Below, piece by piece: positions 24,426-32,992 of a DNA stretch of 49,097 nucleotides (the first letter of the stretch is position 1; each line of letters opens with the position of its first letter). Below the pieces are notes generated by a model that did not search any database, was not told the DNA's origin, and saw nothing but the letters and a program-made list of their open reading frames with translations. The position numbers and the translations under genes are program-made. The stretch spans positions 1 through 49,097 of the forward strand of contig CACJZM010000004.1 in the NCBI GenBank assembly GCA_902597895.1. Direction: 5' to 3'. The stretch is from an uncultured Pelagibacteraceae bacterium (GTDB lineage: Bacteria; Pseudomonadota; Alphaproteobacteria; Pelagibacterales; Pelagibacteraceae).

Positions 24426-24866
24426 ATGCCGACTTACACAGTTACTAATTCAAATTTTAATTTAAAATCTAAGATAAAGAAAGAGTTAGCTAAAACTATT
24501 ACTAAGGTTCATAGCAAGGTTACTGGAGCAAATACTTATTTTGCACAAGTAATTTTTACAAAAATAAAAAAAAATGATCATTTTATGGGTGGAAAAGAAG
24601 TTAAGGATCCACAAATATTTTTACTGGGACAAATTAGAGCTGGTAGAACAAAGAAAATTAAAGACGCACTTATTAAAGGCTTGAGAAATGCATTAATTAA
24701 AACTACTAAATTAGATGCTACTCAAGTGTGGGTTTACATTATAGATTTAAATCCATCTCAAATGATTGAATATGGATCAGTATTACCAAAGTCTGGTAAA
24801 GAAATAGAATGGTTTTCTAAATTATCACCTAAATTAAAAAAGAAGCTCTTGGCGTTAGAAAAATAA
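24426..24866 (+). CDS. Tautomerase-superfamily protein (oxalocrotonate tautomerase-like)
   Basis: The 146-residue protein begins Met-Pro, so removal of Met would leave the N-terminal catalytic proline of the tautomerase superfamily. Family marks include YFAQVIF near residue 39, GQIRAGRTKKIKDAL near 68-82 and VWVYIIDLNPSQMIEYG near 101-117. The length is about twice that of 4-oxalocrotonate tautomerase monomers and matches the Tautomerase_3/cis-CaaD-like group. The substrate is unknown. It is divergent from thiV and convergent with azlD (12-base overlap). Confidence 0.87.
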   Translation: MPTYTVTNSNFNLKSKIKKELAKTITKVHSKVTGANTYFAQVIFTKIKKNDHFMGGKEVKDPQIFLLGQIRAGRTKKIKDALIKGLRNALIKTTKLDATQVWVYIIDLNPSQMIEYGSVLPKSGKEIEWFSKLSPKLKKKLLALEK

Positions 24867-25163
24867 AATTATCCAATAAGAAATTAATCCAGATGAAATA
24901 GTTGCGATGACATTTCTTGAAAAATACCCTACAACGATTGCAATTATAGATGCAAATATTTTAGGGTCACTAATTTCTACAAAAGTTCCACTGTCATTAA
25001 AAAAAACGGCTGGAAATATTATTGCTGGAAATACTGCAGATGGAACATAGGTTAAAACTTCTTTAAGTTTATCTCCTAACATTTCTCTTCTCACTAATGC
25101 TACCATGGTCATTCTAGTTAAATAAGTTAAAACTCCTGCGATAATAATTGATGTCCAGCTCAC
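24855..25163 (-). CDS. azlD: AzlD-family small subunit of an amino acid exporter
   Basis: The 102-residue membrane protein has three to four hydrophobic segments and the AzlD pattern TYLTRMTMVALVRREM near the N terminus, then VPSAVFPAIIFPAVFF. AzlD works with AzlC to export branched-chain amino acids or analogues. It overlaps azlC by 4 bases. The actual substrate cannot be read from the sequence. Confidence 0.87.
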   Translation of the reverse strand: MSWTSIIIAGVLTYLTRMTMVALVRREMLGDKLKEVLTYVPSAVFPAIIFPAVFFNDSGTFVEISDPKIFASIIAIVVGYFSRNVIATISSGLISYWIILFF

Positions 25164-25846
25164 TTTTTAAACCTCAACAACAATGCCGCAATAATTAGAG
25201 CCAAAATAGGTGATATAATTATATATGATTTAAATGGTGCATCAAAAAATATTAAAGAGCTTATTCCACAAGTTATCATAACAACTACATGATCAATCTT
25301 TTTCAAATCTTGTACAACGACCGCAATAAAAGTAAGAGGTATTGCAAATTTTAATCCAAGTTCTGCGGGTACGAAAGAACCTAACACAATTCCTGCTAAT
25401 GTAGAAATTTGCCAGCAAACCCATAGTGTGCTTCCTGTTCCAATTAAATGATAATGTAAATGTTGTTCTGTTTTATTTTTTTTAAAAAATTTATTAGACT
25501 CAGCAAAACCTTGGTCTACAACTAAATAGGAAATCAAAAGTTTTTTAATTAAAGATAATTTTTGTAAGTATTCTGATAAAACTGCACCATATAACAAATG
25601 TCTTGAATTAATTACACCAACAGATGTTACAGCAATCAAAGCTGAGGCACCACCCGACAACAATTGCAAAAATACAATTTGTGATGCTCCACCAAAAATA
25701 ATTATAGACATTCCATAAACTAAATATGGATCAAAACCAAGTTCTATACCTATTGCTCCACAAATAATTCCAAATGGAATTACTGAAAGCATGTGTGGCG
25801 AAACATCCACCATGCCTTTAAAATATAATTGTTTTTTTGAAAGCAT
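25160..25846 (-). CDS. azlC: AzlC-family amino acid exporter large subunit
   Basis: The 228-residue inner-membrane protein of the AzlC/YgaZ family has about six to seven hydrophobic segments. Marks include PFGIICGAIGIELGF near 24-38, FGGASQIVFLQLL near 51-63 and NSRHLLYGAVLSEYL near 80-94. It partners the downstream AzlD to export branched-chain amino acids. It lies 13 bases after the iron transporter ATPase gene, so the pair may be transcribed with the iron genes, although its function looks unrelated. Confidence 0.9.
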   Translation of the reverse strand: MLSKKQLYFKGMVDVSPHMLSVIPFGIICGAIGIELGFDPYLVYGMSIIIFGGASQIVFLQLLSGGASALIAVTSVGVINSRHLLYGAVLSEYLQKLSLIKKLLISYLVVDQGFAESNKFFKKNKTEQHLHYHLIGTGSTLWVCWQISTLAGIVLGSFVPAELGLKFAIPLTFIAVVVQDLKKIDHVVVMITCGISSLIFFDAPFKSYIIISPILALIIAALLLRFKK

Positions 25847-25859
25847 CTATTTTGTTTTA

Positions 25860-26921
25860 TTAAAAACAAACTATGTGATCAATATAAATTGGTCTTTTGA
25901 TACCAAATTTTTCATCTACTTGATGTTGATGAATATGGTGGGAATGAACTAAAACTGGAATTAAATGATCAGTTGTTGTTCTAAGAGTATATATGAAATT
26001 TGTTCCTCTAAATTTTCTATCGACCACTTCTAATTTTAAATTACTTTTGTCATCATGTTCAAGATCCTCAGGTTGTAACAATAATTTTACATTCGAACCT
26101 TTGGGGTAATGTTTAATAAAATTTCCTTTAATAGTTCCTAAGTCATCATTTTCTAAGCTGTTTTCTCCAGTTACTTTTGCGGGGATTAGTATTCCTCTGT
26201 TTAAAAAGTTTACTACTTCAATTGAATTAGGAAAGTGATAAACGTTATAAGGATCATCGTATTGTTTAAGTTGATCATTTAAAATTACTCCACATTTTGA
26301 TCCTAGATAAAAAGCTTCATAAGAGTCATGAGTAACTACTATAGTTGTTATTTTTAAATCATTAAGAAGTTTTTTAAGTTGAACTTGTATTTCTTCTTTA
26401 AAGCTCTGATCAACATTTGATAATGGTTCGTCTAATAATAAAAGATCAGGTTGGGTAACTAATGCTCTAGCAAGAGCTGCTCTTTGTGCTTCTCCAGCAC
26501 TAATTTGATGTGGGTATTTGCCTAATATTTTCTCTATATTTAATAATTTAATGATTTGTTTTGGATTTATTTTCTTTTTTCCATTCAGCTTTTTTGCTTC
26601 AACACCTAAATTAATATTTTTTTCAACAGTATAGTGTGGAAATAGACTGTTTTCTTGGAATGATAAAGATACATTTCGATTTTCTGGTTCAACATGATTT
26701 TTTGATGAAGATAGAACTTTATCTTTAAGTTTTATTGATCCAGATTTAACTTTTTCTAAACCAGCAATTGTTCTAAGTATAGTAGTTTTGCCAACTCCAG
26801 ATGGTCCCAAAAGACAAATAATATCTCCTTTATTTTCGATATTAAAGGAAACATTTTTTACTTTTGTTTTTCCACCAGCTTTAAAACTGACATTATTGAT
26901 TTCTAAAAAATTTTTACTCAT
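25860..26921 (-). CDS. fbpC: Iron(III) ABC transporter ATP-binding protein
   Basis: The 353-residue ABC ATPase of the CUT1/POT/FbpC type powers iron uptake with the adjacent permease. Walker A (GPSGVGKTT, about 38-46), Q-loop (SFQENSLFP), signature (SAGEAQRAALARAL, near 141-154), Walker B (LLLLDEPLS) and the H-loop (VTHDSYEA) are all visible. A TOBE-like regulatory domain fills residues 240-353. Its start overlaps the permease stop by 8 bases. The Fur-type operator upstream of the binding protein supports iron as substrate over putrescine or sulfate. Confidence 0.92.
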   Translation of the reverse strand: MSKNFLEINNVSFKAGGKTKVKNVSFNIENKGDIICLLGPSGVGKTTILRTIAGLEKVKSGSIKLKDKVLSSSKNHVEPENRNVSLSFQENSLFPHYTVEKNINLGVEAKKLNGKKKINPKQIIKLLNIEKILGKYPHQISAGEAQRAALARALVTQPDLLLLDEPLSNVDQSFKEEIQVQLKKLLNDLKITTIVVTHDSYEAFYLGSKCGVILNDQLKQYDDPYNVYHFPNSIEVVNFLNRGILIPAKVTGENSLENDDLGTIKGNFIKHYPKGSNVKLLLQPEDLEHDDKSNLKLEVVDRKFRGTNFIYTLRTTTDHLIPVLVHSHHIHQHQVDEKFGIKRPIYIDHIVCF

Positions 26922-28533
26922 CTATATCTCTTAATATATATTTAGATGTTATTAAAATAAAGAAACTTGCAATGATAATCAAACACAAAGATGGAACGGC
27001 CGCAGCTTCCAATAAGTCTTCGGATGCAGAAATATATGCTGTGGTTGCAAAAGTTTCAAAATTAAAAGGTCTTAAAATTAGTGTAATCGGTAGTTCTCTA
27101 ATAATTTCTAATGAAATTAATATTATAACAAATAATAGTGAATTTCTTAAATATGGAACATGAATGTTAAAAAAAGTTTTAGTTTTTGAATAACCTAAAA
27201 GATAAGCGCTCTCATCAACAGCTATATTCATTTTTTCATACCCTGATTTAATTCCATTAAAAGCTAAAGAATAAAATCTTACAAAATAAACTATTACTAG
27301 ACCTAAGATTGAACCTATAAATATTTTTTTTATTGATAGAAATCCTAAAGCTTTGATCATATTTTCATCAAACCATGCGATAAAAGTTATAAAAGCTATA
27401 GCAAGAATTACTCCAGGTATAGCATAGCCTGAGATTGACAGGGTAGATAAAATATTTAAAGTTTTTTTATTTGAAACCCTATTTCCGTAATTGGATACTA
27501 AAGCAAAAAATATTAAAACTAAACTTGATAAAGAAACAAGATATAAAGTATTTAATAAAAGATCTATCAATTGGAAGTTAATTAAATTCTCTGGAAATTT
27601 AACTGTCCAATATAACATTTGACTTAAAGGAAATAAAAAACTTAAAGAGAATAAAATAAAACAAAATAAAAAAGCAAAAAATGACTTTGTACCAAACAGT
27701 TTAATTTTTTGTTTTTTCTTAAAACCCCCTTTTGAATCCATGTGGTATTTAGCTTTTTTCCTAGATAAATTTTCGGTTAAAAATAAAATAAAAATAAATA
27801 GTAAAAGAAAGAATGATATACGATTTGCAAATGCTAAATCATCAAATCCTATCCATGCATTATAAATACCTGTAGTTAAAGTATTTACAGAAAAAAAATC
27901 TACAGCTCCAAATTCAGCTAATGTTTCCATTGCCACCAATGATAAACCAGCAACGATAGCAGGACGTGCAGCAGGTAATATAATTGAGTAAAAAGATTTA
28001 AATTTTGAAAAACCTAGATTTTTACCCAAATCTATTAAATTTTGTGATTGGTATAAAAATGAAGATCTAGCTAGTATATATACATAAGCATATAATGAGA
28101 AAGATATTGATAATATCAATCCAAACATTCCATCGAATTTAGGAATTTGTTTGTTATAATTTCCTTCCCCAAACAAAAATTTTAAAATCGTAAACGCTGT
28201 CCCATAATTTTCGAAAAAAGCAAACAAAGAATATGCATAAATGTATGGTGGAACCGCAAAAGCAAGTATTAGAGCCCATTTAAAGAAATTAACACCAGGA
28301 AAATCATAAAAAGAAACTATATATGCTGATCCTACTCCTAAAATAAAGGTTAAGAATATAACCCCAATCAGAAGTATTAAAGAATTAAATATGTATTCAA
28401 AAAAAAATGTTTCTTTAAGAATTTCAAAATAGTTTGACGTATCCTGAAAAAAACTACTAAAGACTGTTAAAATTGGAATTAGTACTGTTAAAGATATAAT
28501 TATAGAGCTTAAATACCAAAAATTTATTCTCAT
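26914..28533 (-). CDS. fbpB: Iron(III) ABC transporter permease, fused two-domain form
   Basis: The 539-residue inner-membrane protein holds two permease units of about six helices each, with EAA-type loops (GFSKFKSFYSIILPAARPAI near 178-197, and GYSKTKTFFNIHVPYLRN in the second half). Fused FbpB/FutB permeases have this layout. I take ATG 28533 as the start, which has AAGGCGG 8 bases upstream. The in-frame ATG at 28575 lies within a hairpin and adds 14 unrelated residues. It lies downstream of the binding protein and small CxxC gene, separated by the hairpin. Confidence 0.92.
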   Translation of the reverse strand: MRINFWYLSSIIISLTVLIPILTVFSSFFQDTSNYFEILKETFFFEYIFNSLILLIGVIFLTFILGVGSAYIVSFYDFPGVNFFKWALILAFAVPPYIYAYSLFAFFENYGTAFTILKFLFGEGNYNKQIPKFDGMFGLILSISFSLYAYVYILARSSFLYQSQNLIDLGKNLGFSKFKSFYSIILPAARPAIVAGLSLVAMETLAEFGAVDFFSVNTLTTGIYNAWIGFDDLAFANRISFFLLLFIFILFLTENLSRKKAKYHMDSKGGFKKKQKIKLFGTKSFFAFLFCFILFSLSFLFPLSQMLYWTVKFPENLINFQLIDLLLNTLYLVSLSSLVLIFFALVSNYGNRVSNKKTLNILSTLSISGYAIPGVILAIAFITFIAWFDENMIKALGFLSIKKIFIGSILGLVIVYFVRFYSLAFNGIKSGYEKMNIAVDESAYLLGYSKTKTFFNIHVPYLRNSLLFVIILISLEIIRELPITLILRPFNFETFATTAYISASEDLLEAAAVPSLCLIIIASFFILITSKYILRDIDE

Positions 28534-28559
28534 ATTATAATCCGCCTTATAATAAAGAA

Positions 28560-28616
28560 AAGAAAAAGTGCCCATGCGAAAGGAGATACAGTGAGACCCG
28601 CCTATACATGGACACT
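28560..28616 (-). terminator. Attenuator-like hairpin between binding protein and permease genes
   Basis: On the minus strand AGTGTCCATG (28607-28616) pairs with CATGGGCACT (28567-28576), ten pairs with one G-U, followed by TTTTTCTTTTC. The 30-base loop is unusually GC-rich (GGCGGGTCTCACTG). Such an element would let most transcripts end after the abundant periplasmic protein, with part reading through to permease and ATPase. The loop may form further structure or be a ligand or RNA contact. Confidence 0.65.
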
Positions 28617-28629
28617 AGTCAAGAAATTA

Positions 28630-28797
28630 TTAAAAATCAAATAACTTTAGGATATGCGGAACCTCCTTGTCTTTAATCTCTGATATTTCTCTTTTATTTA
28701 TTCTTTTTTCGATTTTTTTACACTCCTCAGAACATGCAGGGCATGCCTCGGCTGAGTTATTATAATCAAAATCAGAAATAAATTTTTTTTCTTCCAT
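28630..28797 (-). CDS. Small CxxCxxxC protein inside the iron transport operon (55 residues)
   Basis: The ATG at 28797 directly follows the stop of the iron-binding protein (TAAATG). The 55-codon frame ends with TAA at 28630-28632. Three cysteines lie in ACPACSEEC (C19, C22, C26), after an acidic N terminus. The rest is a charged helix rich in Lys and Glu, ending hydrophobic. There is no signal peptide, so it is probably cytoplasmic. The cysteine spacing suits binding of iron, zinc or an iron-sulfur cluster. I know no family for it; a role in receiving iron or sensing it is inference from position. Confidence 0.68.
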   Translation of the reverse strand: MEEKKFISDFDYNNSAEACPACSEECKKIEKRINKREISEIKDKEVPHILKLFDF

Positions 28798-29826
28798 TTA
28801 CTTCCATCCAGCAGCTGTCATCACTTCTAATGCTGCAGCTTGATTTTTTCCGTATGTAGAAACTTTAGTTTTAAGATCTTGTTTAAAATCTAAACCTAAA
28901 TTATTTACTACTAATGGACTTGGTGAAACACCTTCTATCATTGGAAACTCAAAAGTGTTATTAGTAAAGTGTTCTTGAGATTCAGGTGATAATAGAAAAT
29001 CAACAAGTGCAATAGCATTTGCTTTATTTGGAGCACCTTTAACTAGAGCAGCACAACTAATATTCATATGTGTTCCTCTTCCATCTTGGTTTGGGAAAAA
29101 TGCTTTAACTTTTTTTGCAGCTTCTTGTTGTTCTGCACCTTTGTTTCCAGATAACATTAAAGCTAGATAATATGTGTTAGCCACGGCAATATCAGCTTCG
29201 CCAGCTGCTACTGCCATAATTTGAGCCCTATCGTTTCCTGTAGACTCTCTAGCCATATTCGCAACAACTCCCTTTGCCCATTCAGCTGTTGCTTTTTTTC
29301 CATTATTCGCGATTAATGAAGCTACAAGAGATTTGTTATAAATGTTGCTTGATTTTCTAATTACTAATCTACCTTTCCATTTTGGATCAGCTAAACCTTC
29401 ATAAGTCATTCCAGATAATTCAGCGCCAGTGACTCTTTCAGGTGAGTAATAAATTATTCTTGCTCTTTTTGCTACCCCAACCCAATGTGATGTTCTAAAG
29501 TTTTTTGGAACAGATGATTTAATTGTTGAAGATGTTAATCCACTTTGAGTCATTCCTTTTGCTTGAAATGCTCCACATCTTCCAGCGTCAGCAGTAATAT
29601 AAAGGTCCGCTGCGGAGTCTGAACCCTCCTCAATCATTCTTTTTTCTAAAGCACCAGATTTACCATTAATCAAATTTACTTTGATTCCAGTTGCAGCTGT
29701 AAACTTTCCATAAAGTTCAGCATCAGCTTTGTAGTGCCTCGCGTTAAAAATATTTACTTCGTTTGCTATTGCAAAAGTAGATACTATCAACGAAATAAAT
29801 ACACTAATAATAGTGATTTTTTTCAT
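28798..29826 (-). CDS. fbpA: Periplasmic iron(III)-binding protein of the ABC transporter
   Basis: This is a FutA/FbpA-type substrate-binding protein. I choose ATG 29826 (342 residues, MKKITIIS), which has GGAAGA upstream and opens with a signal peptide cut near ANEVNIF; the longer frame from 29880 adds an unrelated leader. Family marks are NIFNARHY near the mature N terminus, the AADLYITADAGR strand and the VANTYYLA pair of tyrosines near the C-terminal half that bind iron in this family. A double Fur-type palindrome lies 47-70 bases upstream of the start. It should be the most abundant product of the operon. Confidence 0.94.
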   Translation of the reverse strand: MKKITIISVFISLIVSTFAIANEVNIFNARHYKADAELYGKFTAATGIKVNLINGKSGALEKRMIEEGSDSAADLYITADAGRCGAFQAKGMTQSGLTSSTIKSSVPKNFRTSHWVGVAKRARIIYYSPERVTGAELSGMTYEGLADPKWKGRLVIRKSSNIYNKSLVASLIANNGKKATAEWAKGVVANMARESTGNDRAQIMAVAAGEADIAVANTYYLALMLSGNKGAEQQEAAKKVKAFFPNQDGRGTHMNISCAALVKGAPNKANAIALVDFLLSPESQEHFTNNTFEFPMIEGVSPSPLVVNNLGLDFKQDLKTKVSTYGKNQAAALEVMTAAGWK

Positions 29827-29872
29827 GTCTTCTTCCTTTTCTCCGCATTTGTTTTTGTTGAGAATGATTACT

Positions 29873-29896
29873 ATTATCATTGATAATGATTATCAA
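29873..29896. promoter_or_regulatory. Overlapping Fur-type palindromes upstream of the iron-binding protein gene
   Basis: TTGATAAT-G-ATTATCAA at 29880-29896 is a perfect 8+1+8 palindrome, and ATTATCA-T-TGATAAT at 29873-29887 is a perfect 7+1+7 palindrome overlapping it. Both match the Fur box (GATAATGATAATCATTATC type). They lie 47-70 bases upstream of the fbpA start, where bound Fur would block transcription when iron is sufficient. Confidence 0.88.
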
Positions 29897-29938
29897 TTGC
29901 AATTATGTCGCAGTATTTACTGTTATTTTAATGGAAAA

Positions 29939-30829
29939 TTAAAATTTCCACTCAGAAATCTTACTATATAGGAAATTTCTAAATGCTTGAACTCTAGCGT
30001 TATTTTTAAGTGATTGAGGATAAACAAAGTGTGCCTCAGTTATGGGACCCTCTATTTTAGGAAGCACTTTAACTATATTTGGTACATTAACAGTTATGTA
30101 ATCTGGTAATGCAGCTAAACCAACACCACTTTGAACAGCTAACAATAGTCCATAAACGCTATTTACCTTCATTACTGCACTTCTTTTCTTGCTATCTTTA
30201 ATACCAAGTTTAAGTGCCCAATCTGGATTAAATACTGGAGAAGGAGCGCCTTTTCCAAATGAAATAAATTTATGTTTATTTAAATCATTTATTGTTTTCG
30301 GATAACCAAATTTATCTAAATATTTAGTTGAACCATATAAATGGTAATTAATATCAATCAATTTTCTTTGTATATAATTGAGTTGCTTTGGTCTTCTCAT
30401 AAATATACCAATGTCAGCTTGTCTTGTGCTTAAATCTAGTTCTTTGTCATCAAATACCAATTCTATCTCAATTTCAGGGTGTAATTGCATAAATTCCTGA
30501 ATTCTCGGAGTTAGCCAAGTTGTACCAAAACTTACTACAGTTGTTACGGTTAGTTTTCCGTGCGGTTTATCTTTTTTATCTCCTAAAGTAGTTTCAACTT
30601 CTTTTAGTTTGCTTATAACTTCATGAGCAGTTTTAAATACATATTCTCCATTTTCTGTTAAAGTAAGTCCTCTTGCATGTCTTTCGAATAATTTTACTTT
30701 TAAATCATCTTCTAAAGATTGAATTTGTCGACTGATAGCGGATTGACTAAGATTAAGATTAACTGTTGCGCTAGTAAAACTACCTGCTTCAGCGACTGCA
30801 TGAAAAATTTTTAATTTATCCCAGTCCAT
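29939..30829 (-). CDS. LysR-family transcriptional regulator
   Basis: The 296-residue protein has an N-terminal winged helix-turn-helix (AEAGSFTSATVNLNLSQSAISRQIQSLE within about residues 13-40). The effector-binding domain follows from about residue 90 (LTVTTVVSFGTTWLTPRI). It belongs to a common LysR branch related to GcvA. Its ATG overlaps the stop of the AcuI-like reductase gene by one base, so it may control its own operon. Its effector is unknown. Confidence 0.92.
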   Translation of the reverse strand: MDWDKLKIFHAVAEAGSFTSATVNLNLSQSAISRQIQSLEDDLKVKLFERHARGLTLTENGEYVFKTAHEVISKLKEVETTLGDKKDKPHGKLTVTTVVSFGTTWLTPRIQEFMQLHPEIEIELVFDDKELDLSTRQADIGIFMRRPKQLNYIQRKLIDINYHLYGSTKYLDKFGYPKTINDLNKHKFISFGKGAPSPVFNPDWALKLGIKDSKKRSAVMKVNSVYGLLLAVQSGVGLAALPDYITVNVPNIVKVLPKIEGPITEAHFVYPQSLKNNARVQAFRNFLYSKISEWKF

Positions 30830-31827
30830 TATTTATTTAAATCAACTATAACTCTTCCAGAAATTTCACCTTTTAAAATTTTCGGATAAGTTTCAATTAA
30901 TTCCTCCAAACTTACTATAATAATTGATTTTTCAAGCAAATCAAAATCAACTAATTTTGAAGCTTCTGACCATATAAAATCTCTTCTTTTAATACTGCAG
31001 TTTGCAGAGTCCATTCCCCAAAGTTTAATTCCTCTTAACATAAATGGTATAACGCTTGTGTTAAGTTCATTGTTGTTCGCATTTCCACATACAGCGATAA
31101 TTCCATTAGGCTTAGTTTGAACTATTGCATTGGCCAAAATTTTTCCTCCAACGGTATCAACAACTCCATCCCACAACCCTTTATCAATTAGCCTTGGATC
31201 TTTGTCATATTCTGACCGATTTATAACGTTTTTTGCACCTAATGATTTTAAATAATCAGCTTTATTATCTTTTCCTGTAACGGCAGTAACATTATAACCT
31301 AACTTTGTTAAAGCCATAACTGCTACACTGCCTACACCACCCGTGGCGCCTGTTACTAAAACATCATTAACTTTTTCACCTAATAAAATACTTTCTCTTG
31401 CTTGAATTGCAAAAGCACTCATTAATGAAGTGAAGCCAGCTGTTCCTAAAATCATAGCTTGTCTACTTGTTATATCTTTAGGTTTTTTAACCAAAAAATC
31501 TGCATTTACTTTTGCTATTTGAGAATATCCACCATAGAAAATTTCACCTACTCTAAAGCCTGTTAAAATTACTTCGTCACCCTCTTTAAACTTGGGGTTT
31601 TCACTTTCTAAAACTTTTCCTGAAAAATCTATTCCTGGAATGTGAGGAAATTCTTTTACTAATCTGCCTCCATTTTTTAGAATCATTCCATCTTTAAAAT
31701 TAAGATCTGAATATTCTACTTTAATTGTAACATCACCATGTTTTAAAAAACTTTTATCTATTGATTTAATTTCTCTTGTAAAATTCTCACCTTCTTGGTT
31801 GAGAACCAATGCTTTAAATTTATCCAT
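30829..31827 (-). CDS. acuI: AcuI/YhdH-type acryloyl-CoA reductase (MDR family)
   Basis: The 332-residue medium-chain reductase is without zinc-binding cysteines. The N-terminal segment YSDLNFKDGMILKNGG and PHIPGIDFSGKV are typical of YhdH/AcuI. The NADPH-binding motif is TGATGGVGSVAV (near 159-170). AcuI reduces acryloyl-CoA to propionyl-CoA and protects cells from acrylate made from DMSP. A DddP-like gene about 12 kb away fits this, but general quinone or enoyl-CoA reductase activity cannot be excluded. The gene pairs with the LysR regulator downstream and lies 15 bases after folE. Confidence 0.85.
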   Translation of the reverse strand: MDKFKALVLNQEGENFTREIKSIDKSFLKHGDVTIKVEYSDLNFKDGMILKNGGRLVKEFPHIPGIDFSGKVLESENPKFKEGDEVILTGFRVGEIFYGGYSQIAKVNADFLVKKPKDITSRQAMILGTAGFTSLMSAFAIQARESILLGEKVNDVLVTGATGGVGSVAVMALTKLGYNVTAVTGKDNKADYLKSLGAKNVINRSEYDKDPRLIDKGLWDGVVDTVGGKILANAIVQTKPNGIIAVCGNANNNELNTSVIPFMLRGIKLWGMDSANCSIKRRDFIWSEASKLVDFDLLEKSIIIVSLEELIETYPKILKGEISGRVIVDLNK

Positions 31828-31842
31828 GATGTGCAGTTAATA

Positions 31843-32445
31843 TTATTTTGCTATGAATCTCAAATATCTATTCTGATAACTTAGGTCTTCTTTAAATTGA
31901 CCCATATAATAATTTGTTACTGTTGTTGCTTGCTCTTTTTTTATTCCTCTCATTGTCATACACTGGTGAGTTGAATCAATTGTTACAGCTACACCTTTTG
32001 CATCAAGAGACTCCATTAATGTTGTTGCGATTTGCATTGTTAATCTCTCTTGGGTTTGTAGTCTTTTAGAAAATACTTCAACAACTCTAGCTAGTTTACT
32101 TAGACCAACAACTCTTTCTTTTGGAATATAAGCAACGTGTGCAATTCCAATTATCGGAGCCATGTGATGTTCGCAATGACTTTGTACTGATATATTTTTT
32201 TGGACAACCATGTCGTCATAACCCTCTACATCTCCAAAAGTTTTTTCTAGAATTGATTTTGGATCTTCGCTGTAACCCTTAAAATATTCTTTAAAAGCTT
32301 TTACTACTCTTTTTGGTGTTTCTAACAAACCTTCTCTGGAAGGATCTTCTCCCATCCATTTTAAGATTGTCTTGAATGCTTCCTCAGCCTCTTTGTCAGA
32401 GACTTTATTTGGTAGTTTTTCATTTTCATTTTTAACCAGTTTCAT
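31843..32445 (-). CDS. folE: GTP cyclohydrolase I
   Basis: FolE makes 7,8-dihydroneopterin triphosphate from GTP, the first step to folate. I choose ATG 32445 (200 residues) with AAGG upstream; a longer frame from 32550 adds a hydrophobic leader and would reach the divergent hisI start. Zinc ligands and active site are visible in VQSHCEHHMAPI (near 75-86) and STHQCMTMRG near 146-155. The family signature PxRVVKAFKEYFKGY is near the N terminus. It complements pabABC elsewhere in the window. Confidence 0.94.
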   Translation of the reverse strand: MKLVKNENEKLPNKVSDKEAEEAFKTILKWMGEDPSREGLLETPKRVVKAFKEYFKGYSEDPKSILEKTFGDVEGYDDMVVQKNISVQSHCEHHMAPIIGIAHVAYIPKERVVGLSKLARVVEVFSKRLQTQERLTMQIATTLMESLDAKGVAVTIDSTHQCMTMRGIKKEQATTVTNYYMGQFKEDLSYQNRYLRFIAK

Positions 32446-32524
32446 AGCGACCTTATATAATACAAAATAAGCCTTTTTTAAAATATTTATTATCTGTGCT
32501 AATATGTTACATAATTCAATAAAT

Positions 32525-32992
32525 ATGTTTAAAAAAAGGGAAAATATCACTGAAATTGAGGAAGGTAATCTTTTGTCTCCTAAGTTTGATAATGAAGGTT
32601 TAATACCTGTGGTTACTACATGTTCAAATACAAAAGAAATTTTAATGCATGGTTATATGAATGTTGAAGCTTTTAAAAAAACTATTGAAACTAAAGAAGC
32701 TCACTACTGGAGTAGATCTAGAAAACAAATTTGGCACAAAGGAAAAACAAGTGGATTTGTGCAAAAAATAAAAGAGATAAGAATTGATGACGATCAAGAT
32801 TCGATTTGGTTGAGCGTTGATATAGGTGATGGTGCTAGTTGTCATGTTGGTTACAGATCATGTTTTTATAGATCTGTACCATTGGGAAAAATTGATAATG
32901 CTAGAGAAATAAAAATGAAATTTGAAGAAAAAGAAAAAAAATTTGATCCAGAAAAAGTTTATAAGGGACAACCAAATCCAACAAAGATTTAA
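32525..32992 (+). CDS. hisI: Phosphoribosyl-AMP cyclohydrolase
   Basis: HisI opens the adenine ring of PR-AMP, the third step of histidine synthesis. The sequence EEGNLLSPKFDNEGLIPVVT is the alphaproteobacterial N terminus, which supports ATG 32525 (155 residues) over the frame's earlier ATG at 32504. Motifs HYWSRSRKQIWHKGKTSG (near 58-75) and CHVGYRSCFYR (near 104-114) carry substrate and zinc-binding residues. It stands alone here, with no other his gene. The stop overlaps the DUF2237 start by one base. Confidence 0.93.
   Translation: MFKKRENITEIEEGNLLSPKFDNEGLIPVVTTCSNTKEILMHGYMNVEAFKKTIETKEAHYWSRSRKQIWHKGKTSGFVQKIKEIRIDDDQDSIWLSVDIGDGASCHVGYRSCFYRSVPLGKIDNAREIKMKFEEKEKKFDPEKVYKGQPNPTKI

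Noticed and set aside
28534-28575. Longer start of the permease (ATG 28575)
   Set aside because: It lies in the attenuator-like hairpin, and the ATG at 28533 has AAGGCGG at good spacing.
29827-29880. Longer start of the iron-binding protein
   Set aside because: The added residues precede a complete signal peptide, and the ATG at 29826 has its own GGAAGA ribosome binding site.
32446-32550. Longer start of folE
   Set aside because: It would run over the divergent hisI start region and adds a hydrophobic leader not seen in GTP cyclohydrolase I.
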